From Liolophura sinensis (lineage: Eukaryota; Mollusca; Polyplacophora; Chitonida; Chitonidae), in assembly GCF_032854445.1 (NCBI RefSeq), contig NC_088295.1, positions 23,115,385 to 23,175,384 of the forward strand: DNA of 60,000 bases. The letters run 5' to 3'. A program made the position numbers and the translations under genes. This document shows positions 51,501 to 60,000 of the stretch, piece after piece. The notes below the pieces were generated by a model. That model had not been told where the DNA came from and searched no databases. It worked only from the letters and a program-made list of their open reading frames with translations. Every line of letters starts with the position of its first letter. Positions within the stretch are counted from its first letter, which is position 1.

Positions 51501-54500
51501 AAGGTCGATATACAAATGTATGTAACACGGCAATAGTTTGATACAATGCAGAAAAGATCGTAGTCCTAACTATTATTCACTAACTGCTATAATTCAATCT
51601 TGGTAGTGTTTTATAAACAATTAAACTTTTGCACAGTGCATTAGAAGGTTATTCAAAAATCATATCAGCTGAGTTTTTTGCCCGACATGCCAAATTATCC
51701 TGAATCAGGCAAAATGCTCCTGTTTTCAATGGACAGCAACCAACGTGTATATTCCTGTATGATGGATCCGATGCCACATATGTGTTTGTTGACTAGGTTA
51801 TTTAGCTCTGTTCGGTTGTGCACGCAATGACATTGCTGAAGCAATTACCCAGTGCTTCGACCTTCAGAACTGAATTTATGCACCTTTTGCACAATAAATT
51901 TGTTAGACAGTTACTCAGTGAAAGGATACAGAAATTTCTGTTGACAGTATTGGAGGGCTACTTAATATGAGGGCTACGGACACCATATATTTCCATATTC
52001 TATCAATGAGTATAACTATGTAACTAATAATATCCATCACTTACACATACTTCAAGCACAAACTTTCAATGAAAGTCAAATTTGGGTTATACGTAAACAT
52101 TTCGCAGTGTATTGTGTCTGATATTACATAAACTAGTTGTAGAAATTCATCTGAAGGGACACAGTTTCAGTGACTGTGTAACACAAAGCAATGTACAATG
52201 AAGTTAGTTTTATATGGAGTGACAGGCTAAGGGAATGTCAAAGGCTACACCTGGCCAATCCCACGGTCCAATGACACCCAAGTACAATACATTAGGGACA
52301 AGTGTATTTTATTTTCACTGCAAAAAATATATAACTGATCATCAGGTGCCCGCTTGTAGTCAATTTCCCACACGCAATATGTATAGTTTACACCATTGTA
52401 TTCACTTCAAGTCTGGGGTCTAATTTACTTAGTATAATCTTTTTCACTGTGTTTCAATGGCGGCAACTTTTTCTTTTACACTCTTTCACACCCGTGCATA
52501 CCACAAGTATAGTGCGCTTTGTTTGATATCTATGGTTGCCACAAAAAATATCGTAGGTGCAAGATTTTCTTATCAGTTGATTCATGCAGACATCCTTTTT
52601 CTGGCGCTTTGTTCTTATGCTCTTCCCAGCATCCTCCTCCAATAATACTTAAGGGATGTCTTTTCACGCCCTTTCCACATTCCATCACTTTACTTTCTAA
52701 CAGTCATGTCCTAGTCCAGTCGGAATTTGTTCATATCTATTTGCATGTGTGTGTATTTTGATGTTGTTATTTCTCCTGTGTAAAGTTTGTCTTGATACAT
52801 GTAGGTATATCCTCTTTAGTCTATGGTGTGGGTGGGTTGATTGCACTCAGAGCCTTGTGTGTATGTGTGTGTCAACTAGGGCCATCCACAATTTCGAAAT
52901 TATATTTGCCTCTGACTTTGGACAGACCTGCGACAAATGATTTGGTCAACTCTGTAATGAGACATGCATACATGTACATGTCAGGCTTGGTTTGATTTTT
53001 CCCCCAAATTCAATAAAACAAATATGTATATATGCACTCAATACCTTGCTTTGTTGCCTTTATTATTACTTAGGTTCATACTTAACATTATTATTTTTTT
53101 AAGTCCTTTTCTCCCCATTGCTTAATTCATTGTTAGTGAGTCTTGGGATACAAAGATGTTTAAAAAGAAGACCTTCCCAAAAACTGGACATAACAGTATA
53201 TTGTAACAGTGCCATTTGCAGTACACCTCTCCTTAGAAAAACAGCTACAAATCTATCAAACAAGTCCACTTTTCTTCTTCTTCTGATCTCTAATGGCATC
53301 CCTTTTTCAGCAGAATTCAATATTTACAGGAGAAACAACTGAGATGTGCAAATGATCACGTAAGAGGAGATTACGAGAAAAGTCACTTCGTTCATGTCAC
53401 TGCAGGTTGGTGCAGAGGTTATACCTGCACTTCTAACATCAAATCCCAGAACAAAGAGGGTAAAATGTGCTCGTCTTGTCACATGTCTGTCAACAGGCTA
53501 GGGTAGCTGCTCAGCCCCCTGGGGGAGGTATAAATCAGTACTGGGTGACAAACAGCCATCCGGAAGTGTTGACATTTGATCACAGCCTCGGGATTCCACA
53601 CACAGATATATATACACAGTTTTACACATCCGGCTAAAGTACCTCTAACACCCAAGTCTTCAATCTTCAAATATACCACTTCTGTAGGAGACTACAGGGG
53701 AATGGATCAGAGTTAATGGAAAATCCTGTGTATAGGCTCTATCTCAGCATATCTCCCACATGTAGGATCACCTTCAATCTCAGCTAAAGCCTAGAGGCAG
53801 TCAAATTGACACCTTAGGACATTGTTTTATTTATATGGATTCTGCCAGATACCTCACGTGCCACTAGCCACATCCAATGTTGACAGGGAATTGAGGGGTG
53901 TTTGGCCACCTTGAACACCTTCCACTAATACAAGTTTCACCTAACATTACAGTCAATTGGTCAGCCAGTTTTCAAGGAAAACAAACCCTGAATTTACCTG
54001 TGTATTGACCATCAAATGACCTGGTGTTTAGCCACACACCTGTGGGACTGGTCAGGCCACAGGTAGATTAGATCAGGTCCACAATTGACCCACACACTGG
54101 TCAGCTATTGACATATGTATCAAACCAGTTCAGTTTACATGACTTCTTAACAACTGTTACACCAAATACACGTCCCTTGGTGAACTGCCATGACGCTACT
54201 GGATGCCATGTGTCTGCAGTTCCCATAGCTGCATACAGACATGCACACTTTACACACTTGAGCTTGCTTCATCCAATCTGAGACAAAGCCCGCCTTTCCA
54301 GTTCCTGGGAGTACTGGCCACTTCCATCACAAGTCCTACACTAACCATAACAAGTGGCTCACATTGTCAAATCATGCCATTAATAATGTTGCTCACGATG
54401 AAATCCTATATTATTAACATGTGGGCTCATTGATTAACAATTTGTTGTATTTACACCCACTGTTTATCAGTTCATCAACAATGTTGATAGGCATCTGGAT

Positions 54501-55393
54501 AACTCCCTTGATGTATATTGGGAATTAATTATTAGATCCACATTGAGATTAGCCCAAGATCTACTGCCAAAGATTATTTTTCTTCACTTCTTTAATGCAT
54601 TTCCTGGTTATGTGCAAACAAAAATTTCAAATATTTAAACTGGGATACCTGTAAGGGAAAACATATTGAGCTGCGTGCAAAACTTGTGTTAATTGATCTC
54701 AACATTTAGCCCCACTGACTCCTAACGAGAAATGAAAACATGGCAGGTAACAGCACATTGTTACATCCTAACCCTCACAGAGAACAGGCTGGGAATGTCC
54801 TGTCACTGGGATATTCCACTGGATTATCACCTCTGTTGTAATCCTAGCCTTTACTCCTATTCGCACTGTTCCCAGGCAACAATATACAGATTTACGTAGG
54901 GCATTCCACAGAATACTTCATATACTTCAGAGATAATTCTCACTTTAGTATATTATCAACAAAATATTTCAGGTAATTTATTCAGCTTGAAAATATGTGA
55001 TGTTACTCTGTCAACTTCTACATTTCTGCCTCTTAAAAGACTTATGAAAATTGTGGTTAAGAGCAAAAGAATGACTTAATTAGTTGGTCATTAAAAAAGG
55101 GGAATCTTTGATAGCACATCCTTTTCCACATCATGCACAGTCAATAATACCATTAACAGTATTAGTATTAACTATAAAGTTTATCACTATAAATTAATCA
55201 TATGCAGGTACATGCAGTATGTGACAAAGGTACACATGTTTAATAATCTCTCAAATGCATCATTGGATAACTCCATTTATTTAGGAATTCTAACAAATAA
55301 TACCCACCTCTTTAGGGCAGTCAAGACACACTCTTGAGCCTCTATATGATTATCACGACAAAGTCGCACAAATGTATGACGAAATTCCTCCAT
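36399..55393 (-). CDS. LRRC45: LRRC45, leucine-rich repeat-containing protein 45, complete
   Basis: LRRC45 sits at the proximal end of centrioles, helps hold the two centrosomes together as part of the fibrous linker, and is needed for ciliogenesis in vertebrate cells. Seventeen coding exons join in one frame of 668 codons (human about 670): 55308-55393, 51208-51353, 50665-50726, 49602-49672, 49141-49319, 45721-45849, 44365-44471, 43637-43695, 43306-43383, 42572-42707, 41718-41795, 41271-41382, 40688-40758, 40011-40196, 38736-38909, 37038-37185, 36399-36583. Residues 1-225 are the leucine-rich-repeat half ([54 protein letters not shown]); residues from about 240 on are continuous coiled coil, ending with [17 protein letters not shown] as in the family. 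All junction phases agree. A noncoding first exon is implied by an acceptor (CCCTAG) 18 nt upstream of the ATG. Three introns carry minisatellites that start at the splice site. Confidence 0.96.
37038..37185 (-). CDS. LRRC45: LRRC45 exon 16
   Basis: Acceptor TATAG, donor GTAATT. Begins [20 protein letters not shown]; coiled coil, residues about 559-607. Confidence 0.93.
37293..37378. repeat. 43-bp direct duplication
   Basis: CTTCCATTATTTTCAATCCA and the following sequence recur at 37336 with one mismatch. In the LRRC45 intron between exons 15 and 16, next to the minisatellite. Confidence 0.88.
37480..38735. repeat. About 18-19-bp minisatellite, pyrimidine-rich on plus, 1.25 kb
   Basis: Dozens of degenerate copies of CCACTTCTGTATCCCCTC. 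It fills most of the LRRC45 intron between exons 15 and 16 and reaches the exon 15 donor at 38735; the donor GTAAGG is itself in a repeat unit. The sense (minus) strand is purine-rich. Higher-order structure of about 410 bp is present. Long open frames on both strands here are products of the repeat. Confidence 0.93.
38736..38909 (-). CDS. LRRC45: LRRC45 exon 15
   Basis: Acceptor TGTTGCAG, donor GTAAGG. 58 codons in phase 0: [40 protein letters not shown], then [15 protein letters not shown]. Coiled coil. Confidence 0.94.
40011..40196 (-). CDS. LRRC45: LRRC45 exon 14
   Basis: Acceptor CCCCTCAG, donor GTGAGC. 62 codons in phase 0, with [20 protein letters not shown] and [18 protein letters not shown]. 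The AEEQL(M/I)(I/K)AK segment is conserved with human LRRC45. Confidence 0.95.
40688..40758 (-). CDS. LRRC45: LRRC45 exon 13
   Basis: Acceptor GTTTTTCAG, donor GTAAGA. Encodes [20 protein letters not shown] and QKE. Confidence 0.92.
40808..41005 (-). mobile_element. SINE family 1, antisense, internally deleted
   Basis: TTTATTTATTTGATGGGTGT tail complement, core, and head complement ending CACAGAGGCC near 41005. Shorter than the full-length copies in the middle. Confidence 0.85.
41271..41382 (-). CDS. LRRC45: LRRC45 exon 12
   Basis: Acceptor TTTGTCAG, donor GTGAGT. Encodes [20 protein letters not shown] and [17 protein letters not shown]. Confidence 0.94.
41718..41795 (-). CDS. LRRC45: LRRC45 exon 11
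   Basis: Acceptor CTTTCAG, donor GTAAAT. 26 codons in phase 0: [26 protein letters not shown]. Confidence 0.92.
42081..42380 (-). mobile_element. SINE-like composite repeat, antisense
   Basis: Starts with a family 1-like tail and core (TTTATTTATCTGATTGTTGT, GTGGCAGCCAGTTCTATGG). It continues with a different block: GGAAGGCAAGTGATCCTC near 42211, then AAATTCCCTGTCCAAGACTGG and a B-box-like TTGAACCCATACC near 42340. The latter block recurs, diverged, at about 50915-51075. A third tRNA-derived family is inferred. Confidence 0.5.
42572..42707 (-). CDS. LRRC45: LRRC45 exon 10
   Basis: Acceptor GATGTTGTAG, donor GTGAGT. 45 codons after a split codon: [45 protein letters not shown]. Matches the LALSEQKAQD region of human LRRC45. 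Confidence 0.95.
42711..43110. repeat. 72-bp minisatellite, five to six copies
   Basis: The word CAGCAC recurs at 42717, 42789, 42861, 42933, 43005 and 43077, an exact 72-bp period. The units at 42717 and 42861 appear identical over 72 bp; the others differ by a few to about ten bases. The array starts within the 3' splice-site region of LRRC45 exon 10. 72 is a multiple of three, so both strands stay open for over 100 codons; this is a repeat artefact, not a gene. Confidence 0.95.
43306..43383 (-). CDS. LRRC45: LRRC45 exon 9
   Basis: Acceptor TTGTTTAG, donor GTAAGT. Encodes [20 protein letters not shown] and NSLAA between split codons. Confidence 0.94.
43637..43695 (-). CDS. LRRC45: LRRC45 exon 8
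   Basis: Acceptor TTTCCAG, donor GTAAGC. Encodes [19 protein letters not shown]; corresponds to the DLMETIDKQREEMAKSS region of human LRRC45. Confidence 0.94.
43755..44065 (-). mobile_element. SINE family 2, full length, antisense
   Basis: Antisense copy of the element at about 58975-59280. It shares the GTGTACATACA/CACACCTAATGAC block, the CCGGTGTCAGTATGATGTG block, and a tRNA-like head (complement of GGGAATCAAGCCCGGG near 44022-44037, a B-box-like word). Confidence 0.8.
44365..44471 (-). CDS. LRRC45: LRRC45 exon 7
   Basis: Acceptor CAGAGACAG, donor GTGACT. Encodes [20 protein letters not shown] and [15 protein letters not shown]. Start of the coiled coil (human GHSQDRLTTFQENQ region). Confidence 0.93.
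44672..44765 (-). mobile_element. SINE fragment, antisense, diverged
   Basis: TTTTTATCTGATTTGTGTTT and CACAGCCATCCAGTATATGG correspond to the family 1 tail and core; it then runs into GGAAGCCCCACAA, as in the composite repeat near 42280. Confidence 0.5.
45601..45610 (+). promoter_or_regulatory. TATA-box-like sequence, antisense in an LRRC45 intron
   Basis: TATATAAAAG preceded by a G run and followed by GGC, a textbook-like TATA context, about 110 bp from LRRC45 exon 6 on the opposite strand. About one such word is expected by chance in an AT-rich window, so function is only a possibility. Confidence 0.2.
45721..45849 (-). CDS. LRRC45: LRRC45 exon 6 (last leucine-rich repeats)
   Basis: Acceptor TTGTCTTAG, donor GTAGGT. 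Encodes [20 protein letters not shown] and [20 protein letters not shown]. Nearly identical in pattern to human LRRC45. Confidence 0.97.
45850..49140 (-). other. LRRC45 intron 5 (3.3 kb)
   Basis: No exon or repeat family recognised. Short frames on both strands look like chance. Confidence 0.65.
49141..49319 (-). CDS. LRRC45: LRRC45 exon 5 (leucine-rich repeats)
   Basis: Acceptor TGAAACAG, donor GTAAGA. 59 codons: [59 protein letters not shown]. Ribonuclease-inhibitor-type repeats. Confidence 0.97.
49602..49672 (-). CDS. LRRC45: LRRC45 exon 4
   Basis: Acceptor CTGTTTAG, donor GTGAGA. Encodes [20 protein letters not shown] and TLA. Leucine-rich repeat. Confidence 0.95.
50347..50606 (-). mobile_element. 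SINE family 1, full length, antisense
   Basis: Tail complement TATTTATTTATTTGACTGGC to head complement TGCCATGCAGGCC; about 260 bp, moderately diverged. No clear target-site duplication found. Confidence 0.85.
50665..50726 (-). CDS. LRRC45: LRRC45 exon 3
   Basis: Acceptor TTGGAACAG, donor GTATAA (non-canonical after GT but fits the phase and the protein). Encodes [20 protein letters not shown] and K. Confidence 0.9.
50915..51075 (-). mobile_element. Diverged copy of the third dispersed repeat
   Basis: Shares GGAAGACAAGTGATCTTC and AAATTCCCTGTCCAA with the block at 42205-42370, ending with a B-box-like TTGAACCTACTCC. Confidence 0.45.
51208..51353 (-). CDS. LRRC45: LRRC45 exon 2
   Basis: Acceptor TTTGTTACAG, donor GTAAGC. 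48 codons between split codons: [48 protein letters not shown]. First leucine-rich repeats. Confidence 0.97.
51354..51540. repeat. Degenerate 22-33-bp array abutting LRRC45 exon 2
   Basis: About seven units like GTAACACAGCAATAGGTTGA with variable ends (near 51356, 51379, 51402, 51429, 51451, 51488, 51520). The first unit contains the exon 2 acceptor. Confidence 0.7.
51541..55307 (-). other. LRRC45 intron 1 (coding), 3.8 kb plus the array next to exon 2
   Basis: No exon seen. Several overlapping frames at 52235-53342 are short, have no domains and look like chance. Confidence 0.65.
55308..55393 (-). CDS. LRRC45: LRRC45 exon 1 (start codon)
   Basis: ATG at 55391-55393, donor GTGGGT. Encodes [20 protein letters not shown] and ECVLTALK, matching the conserved MEEFRxx(Y/F)xRLCR start of LRRC45. 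An acceptor-like CCCTAG ends at 55412, so 55394-55411 is probably 5' UTR of the same exon and a further noncoding exon lies upstream. Confidence 0.96.
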
Positions 55394-55411
55394 CTTAACT
55401 GTTGACTTCAG

Positions 55412-58250
55412 CTAGGGAAAAGATGTGCTGAAAATATAAAAAAAATACAAGCATGTACATGTACGAGGTAACTATAACAGGTGAAGTTCTGCATCAGGTC
55501 AGGTAAGACAGCGCACAGGTATGTGTATATATGTGCAGGCATTGATCTGGATGGAGGGATCAGGTGAAGTCAGTGTTTTGGCTGGAGGAGACGACCAGGG
55601 GCCAGCTCTGTTGACTCCTCCTGATCTCAGCTTCCTTACCTCCACATCCACACCTGACCTCATCCTAACCCAGTTGGCACAAACGCACCAAAATATCACA
55701 AAATCAACACAGGAATAAGTGACAACAAGTCATTATATGAGGCTTCACTATACATTATGAATATAGAATATGACCTGCAAGGGACATGCCTTGTGACTGT
55801 TGACAGCAGTATCACCCAAGCAAAACTAAAAAAAAAAAAAGAAAAAAGAAATGTAAGGAGCAGACTTAATATGAGGAATATTAAAGAAAAATCAGAAGTA
55901 AGAAGTTAGTCACATAAACAATAGCTACTGCTAAAACAAAAAATAAACTACTGTTAAAGGTTGATCCACAACTCATTTCTGACAATTACAGCATCTCCAC
56001 ATAAAAATGAAGCTCTTCTCTTAAAACTAACCCTCTAGGAAGTTGTAATTAACCCCGTCGTGACAATGTTTAATACATTTCTTAATTCTTATCAATTCAT
56101 CTACCTAACAGGGCATCTTACAAGTTTTTGTGATGTTGGATTAATTTATTATCAGTGTTGGTATCAAAGCTTGATGTTAAGGCCTTGAGGGGCTGATTTC
56201 ACAAAGCCATTTCTGATGTAAGTCAAAATTTGAAAATACAGTCTTGAAGCTTATTTTTTGTCTTTAGAAATGAAAACTTTGTCCACCTCATCTTAAACAA
56301 ATATATCCAAATTTCAACTTCCTGTTCCAAGAACCAAGCTTTAAGCAGAAGTTTCAAATTTTGACTTAAGTCAAAACTGGCTTTGTGCAATCGGCCCCTC
56401 ATGATTCTGAGAATGCATTTTTACATGCCAAACTTCAGGTGAGACACAGCACTTATAGAATCATAAAACAAATCATCATTTAATCTATCACTTAAGCTTA
56501 TCTCATACATATTACACATTATTTGCTGGGAAGAGCCTGAGATTCCTTTTAAATTTGACTACGCCAATAAAAGGAAATAGTTCAAATTCAGGAAAAGAGG
56601 AAAAACTACTCCTTCCTTTATTACAGCAGGGATTTCTTCTTGACGATATCCGCTATTTAGAGGGAGTTAGTCTGATGGAGGCAGTGATTGACATCGTGCC
56701 TGATAAACAGACAGATAGATTGAGAATACAGGAAGGGAGGGTCCTGTTCCTGCTGCCTGATCTCTACATCATTAGAATTACATAATGTACAGCTAAAAAC
56801 CAAGCCCCAAGTTGATGATATGTCAACACAGAAGAAATCCAGGAAGATCACCCTTTCCGGCCAATCCATCAGGTGTCGTTAGCAGGTCAGTCACAGCCTT
56901 CAACACATCAGCAATCTTAACATCTGTAACCAGTACTTATCACTACATGTTCTAAGTACTATTAACAGCCTGATCAATATCTTAATCAACCAAATCTAAG
57001 TGTAAAAGCCGGGATATCATAACTAAGATGTAAAAGGTACCTATTGCAAATGTCATTTTCTGAAAAACCTATCTGGAAATATCTCCTCTATCTAATGTTG
57101 CCAGTACATTACACTGACCCTGCTATCCTTCACAGACAAGTAACATGCGAAAGGGACTAAAATTGCCACATACCAGTATAACAGGAAGAAATCTTATAAA
57201 CGGATGACATCATATCAAGTGTTTAAAGCATTTGCAGACCAACAGCTTGAGCAGTTACTTCATGTACAAGAGCTATTAAACAATAATGCGGCAGTACTCT
57301 CCTGTCTAAGCATCAATACAGAGGTAGATTTCCCCTGCCGAGCAGTGCTATAACATGGAACACAGATAAATGCATGACTTGCTGGGCAACACATACCATA
57401 AATTTATAATTCATGTAAATGTAACTGTAAACACCACATACATGAATAAACCAACCAGGTTACATGTTCCAGTATATATTTAAATATTACACGTAATGGA
57501 CCCACCGGAGTAGTGGCTAGGTATGTATTAAATATTCACAGTTTTCATACAGGAAGATTGATATGACCGTGACAACTTCTTAACTTGTATATGTACAATA
57601 ATTAGCCCAGGTAATAACTTACAAATCTAACACTGTCTACTCATCACCATGGCTTTCACCCATCCCACTTTCAAAACAACAAAATACACATGTACTGTAC
57701 AATGTGAAAACAGATTTTCTCCACACAATGTCAGATGGCAATATTGCATGTAAACATGAAACTATGGTGTATTTAAATGAATCATAATAAATGCAATAAT
57801 CAGAATATGTACATTCTGAACTGTTCTGATTTTGCACAACGGCTAGAAATATATCCTTTTATGTGTTATTCACTCATATTAGCTTGAGAAAATGCAATTC
57901 CTTTCACAGTTCAGTGGGAAACAAAACTGTTTGAGACTCAGCATGCTTCAAAAATGCCAGCATAAAAGAACCTGTGTCAATCCTCAAGAACAATACTTTC
58001 ATGTGCTGCAGTGATTGTAGCATATGTGTGAACTACACTGAACATGTAAAATGTAGATGCCAGTTGACAGCAGGGCACAAAAGCAAGACATCTGAAATTA
58101 CCACTAAAATATGCCACGGTAGGGTATAAAAATTGCTTGGAAGACAGCAAAACAATGAGCGGATTCCGATGTAATTCACCTGTTTCTTGCAAATGACACA
58201 CAGACTAATGAGGGGATAGCGTTGTCATTGGGAGATGTAAGACAGATGCT
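55412..58250. other. LRRC45 upstream region
   Basis: Presumed 5' UTR intron and flank. No coding exon recognised. Contains the inverted-repeat element at 56187-56400. Confidence 0.55.
56187..56400. mobile_element. MITE-like element with 49-bp terminal inverted repeats
   Basis: 56187-56235 (GAGGGGCTGATTTCACAAAG start) is the reverse complement of 56352-56400 with about 6 mismatches in 49. The total is 214 bp with no coding capacity. A target-site duplication is not obvious. Class II non-autonomous element inferred. Confidence 0.8.
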
Positions 58251-58545
58251 TCAATAATTTCACGGGCCTCCGTGGCTCAGTTGGTTAGTGCGCTAGCACA
58301 GCGTAATGACCCAGGAGTCTCTCACCAATGCGGTCTCTGTGAGTTCAAGTCCAGCTCATGCTGGCTTCCTCTTCGGCAGTACGTGGGAGGGTCTGCAGCA
58401 ACCTGCGGATTGTCGTGGGTTTCCCCCAGGCTCTGCCCGTTTTCCTCCCACCATAATGCTGGCCGCCGTCGTATAAGTGAAATATTCTTGAGTACGGCAT
58501 AAAACACCAATGAAATAAATACATAAATAAATCAATAATTTCACG
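58251..58545 (+). mobile_element. SINE family 1, full length, sense, with 14-bp target-site duplication
   Basis: TCAATAATTTCACG at 58251-58264 recurs exactly at 58532-58545. Between them: head GGCCTCCGTGGCTCAGTTGG, core, and tail AAATAAATACATAAATAA. The best-preserved copy here and probably the youngest. Frames in it are not genes. Confidence 0.95.
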
Positions 58546-58974
58546 TCATTCTAAGACATGGCAGCATTCGATTCTTTACAACTCCTCCAGTTGTTTTTAC
58601 CTGATCAGTGCGTTAGACTCAACAAATTCCATATCTTGCCAAACTGTTTGGAAAGAAGTATCGAAAAATGGGACCGCTACAATCAAATACCAGCGATCTT
58701 GTTTTGACATGTCCGGAGATAGGGAGAAATCAAGAGCTCGTTTTTAGTCTTGTCACAAAAGCAATTCACATCAGTACACATGGTCCGTTGTTCAATGGAT
58801 CCAAAGTAATGTACATTCCTTAATTAAACCCCAAAATGATATCATTAAAAGTATCGAAGCTTGAAACTAGACATACCTTTCAATTTCAAACTACCGCCAT
58901 CTATCAACCATGAACGCATAGACCATTTGACACCTCCGTCACAGAAGAGCCAATTCGTGTCAGACGCGCATTCG

Positions 58975-59280
58975 GCTTCGGTGGCCTAATGGTTAGAGAG
59001 TCCGCCTCGAAATCGGGAGACCTAACTGGGATCAAAAATTATACTTGTTGCTGCTTCGTTTGGCGCTTAGGACTGATAGGTCAGAGCATTGAAGCAGAAC
59101 TGGTTGACCCGGTGTCAGTGTAATGTGACTGCGTGAGTGGGTTGTCATGGCCGGTGTCTTCGGCACAGGCATATGACTCTTCAGTGCCGGCAGCCCTTTG
59201 TGTATATGTACACACCTAATGACACCTCTTCGTCGGATGACTGAAAAATTGTGAAGTACGACATAAGTAATACATACATG
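58975..59280 (+). mobile_element. SINE family 2, full length, sense
   Basis: The tRNA-like head GGTGGCCTAATGGTTAGAGA has an A-box-like TGGCCTAATGG; the B-box region (CTAACTGGGATCAAAAATT) is diverged. The body contains GACCCGGTGTCAGTGTAATG and CACACCTAATGACACCTC, ending GAAGTACGACATAAGTAAT. Not a functional tRNA gene. Confidence 0.85.
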
Positions 59281-60000
59281 TATATACTATAAATACTTAG
59301 ACGCACGAGCGCATACCTCTTTCTTCAACTTTTTCGCATATTTAGAGGCAAATATATATGCAGTTTATCCAACTTTTATCGTTTGATTTTGGCATTAATT
59401 TTTGTTGCGTGGTTTTGCCAACATTAGGGCTTCGAATGAAATATATGTTATTCAGTCTAGGTAGAGAAATGCTCGCAAAATATGCCTAACCGTGAACATG
59501 CGGACATGCTGACGAATACGTACATAGGACAACGATTTGATATTTCTAAGAATATTGCTTTGTGTTTTTACTGTTCTTGCCTGTGTTATACAACACTCAT
59601 ATCGTATATGTATAAGAACACGAATCTGTCGATATAGCCGACTGGTAAAAACTTAGCCGATGTGATTTGGGTGCTAAAGGGGGTAGACCTCTATTTGTTA
59701 ACTCTGTGTTAGGTGTACCGTAAATCCTGAACACAAAATCAGTTTTTACATGACGGGCTAATGAAGTGCTTCTCACGTATTGGCCAGATGTAATAATGCC
59801 TGGATAATGCGGTCTTAGAAGTTCCGCAAACACAATGAAAAAGAAACTAAGTAAATTAGAACCGATGCAGATTTTAAGTGTGTACGTAATAACGTAAACT
59901 ATATGCCTACATATAGCGTACGAACACAGCAAAGGAAATTGACTGCAAACACCCGATGTTCAATTATACCTTTTTACTCGGGAAAAATAAAATCTTCGGA
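59281..60000. other. No gene recognised
   Basis: I see no exon with family resemblance and no repeat family. The minus frame at 59597-59932 has no recognisable domain. Confidence 0.5.

Noticed and set aside
52235-53342. Cluster of short overlapping frames on both strands
   Set aside because: No domain, no phase-consistent splice sites; inside an LRRC45 intron whose flanking exons join perfectly without it.
54867-54880. Second X-box-like word TGTTCCCAGGCAAC in LRRC45 intron 1
   Set aside because: Too many mismatches to the palindrome, and not near a known start.
58265-58531. Possible tRNA gene from the pol III-like head; same at 58975
   Set aside because: The sequence continues into SINE bodies found repeatedly in the window, and no full cloverleaf is present.

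Overview
The window is animal nuclear DNA: AT-rich, intron-rich, with short exons bounded by GT/AG splice sites and many SINEs. The protein-coding content, the tRNA-derived SINE families and the abundant ACATGTA-type words suggest a lophotrochozoan, most likely a mollusc. I cannot name the species. Nearly all long open frames here are chance; the real genes had to be rebuilt exon by exon from splice sites, codon phase and recognisable protein families.

Layout. (1) 1-3224, plus strand: 3' end of an SLC26A11-like anion transporter (four last coding exons, STAS domain), preceded by a three-copy 368-bp tandem repeat that carries a SINE fragment. (2) 6600-33069, minus strand: a complete gene of 23 coding exons, about 1124 residues, of the QRICH2/C16orf96 (DUF4795) family, linked in vertebrates to the sperm flagellum. 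It faces the SLC26A11-like gene tail to tail. (3) 36399-55393, minus strand: a complete LRRC45 gene of 17 coding exons, 668 residues (the human protein is about 670), with an N-terminal leucine-rich-repeat half and a C-terminal coiled coil. All exon phases in both complete genes agree and leave one uninterrupted frame. (4) 55412-60000: LRRC45 upstream sequence with SINEs and an inverted-repeat element.

LRRC45 (centriole/centrosome linker, ciliogenesis) and the QRICH2-like gene (axoneme/flagellum) lie head to tail on one strand, so the window pairs two cilium-related genes. Weak RFX X-box-like motifs occur near the QRICH2-like start and in its first intron, but matches of that quality are not far above chance.

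The least ordinary observations are: a duplicated 24-nt microexon in the QRICH2-like gene (18023-18046 and 22787-22810), both copies in frame with intact splice sites; three unrelated minisatellites in LRRC45 introns, each starting exactly at a splice junction; a 410-bp higher-order repeat inside one of them; a palindromic AT-rich array between the two minus-strand genes; and foldback (MITE-like) elements at 56187-56400 and about 9555-9797. I see no rRNA, functional tRNA, CRISPR array or viral gene.
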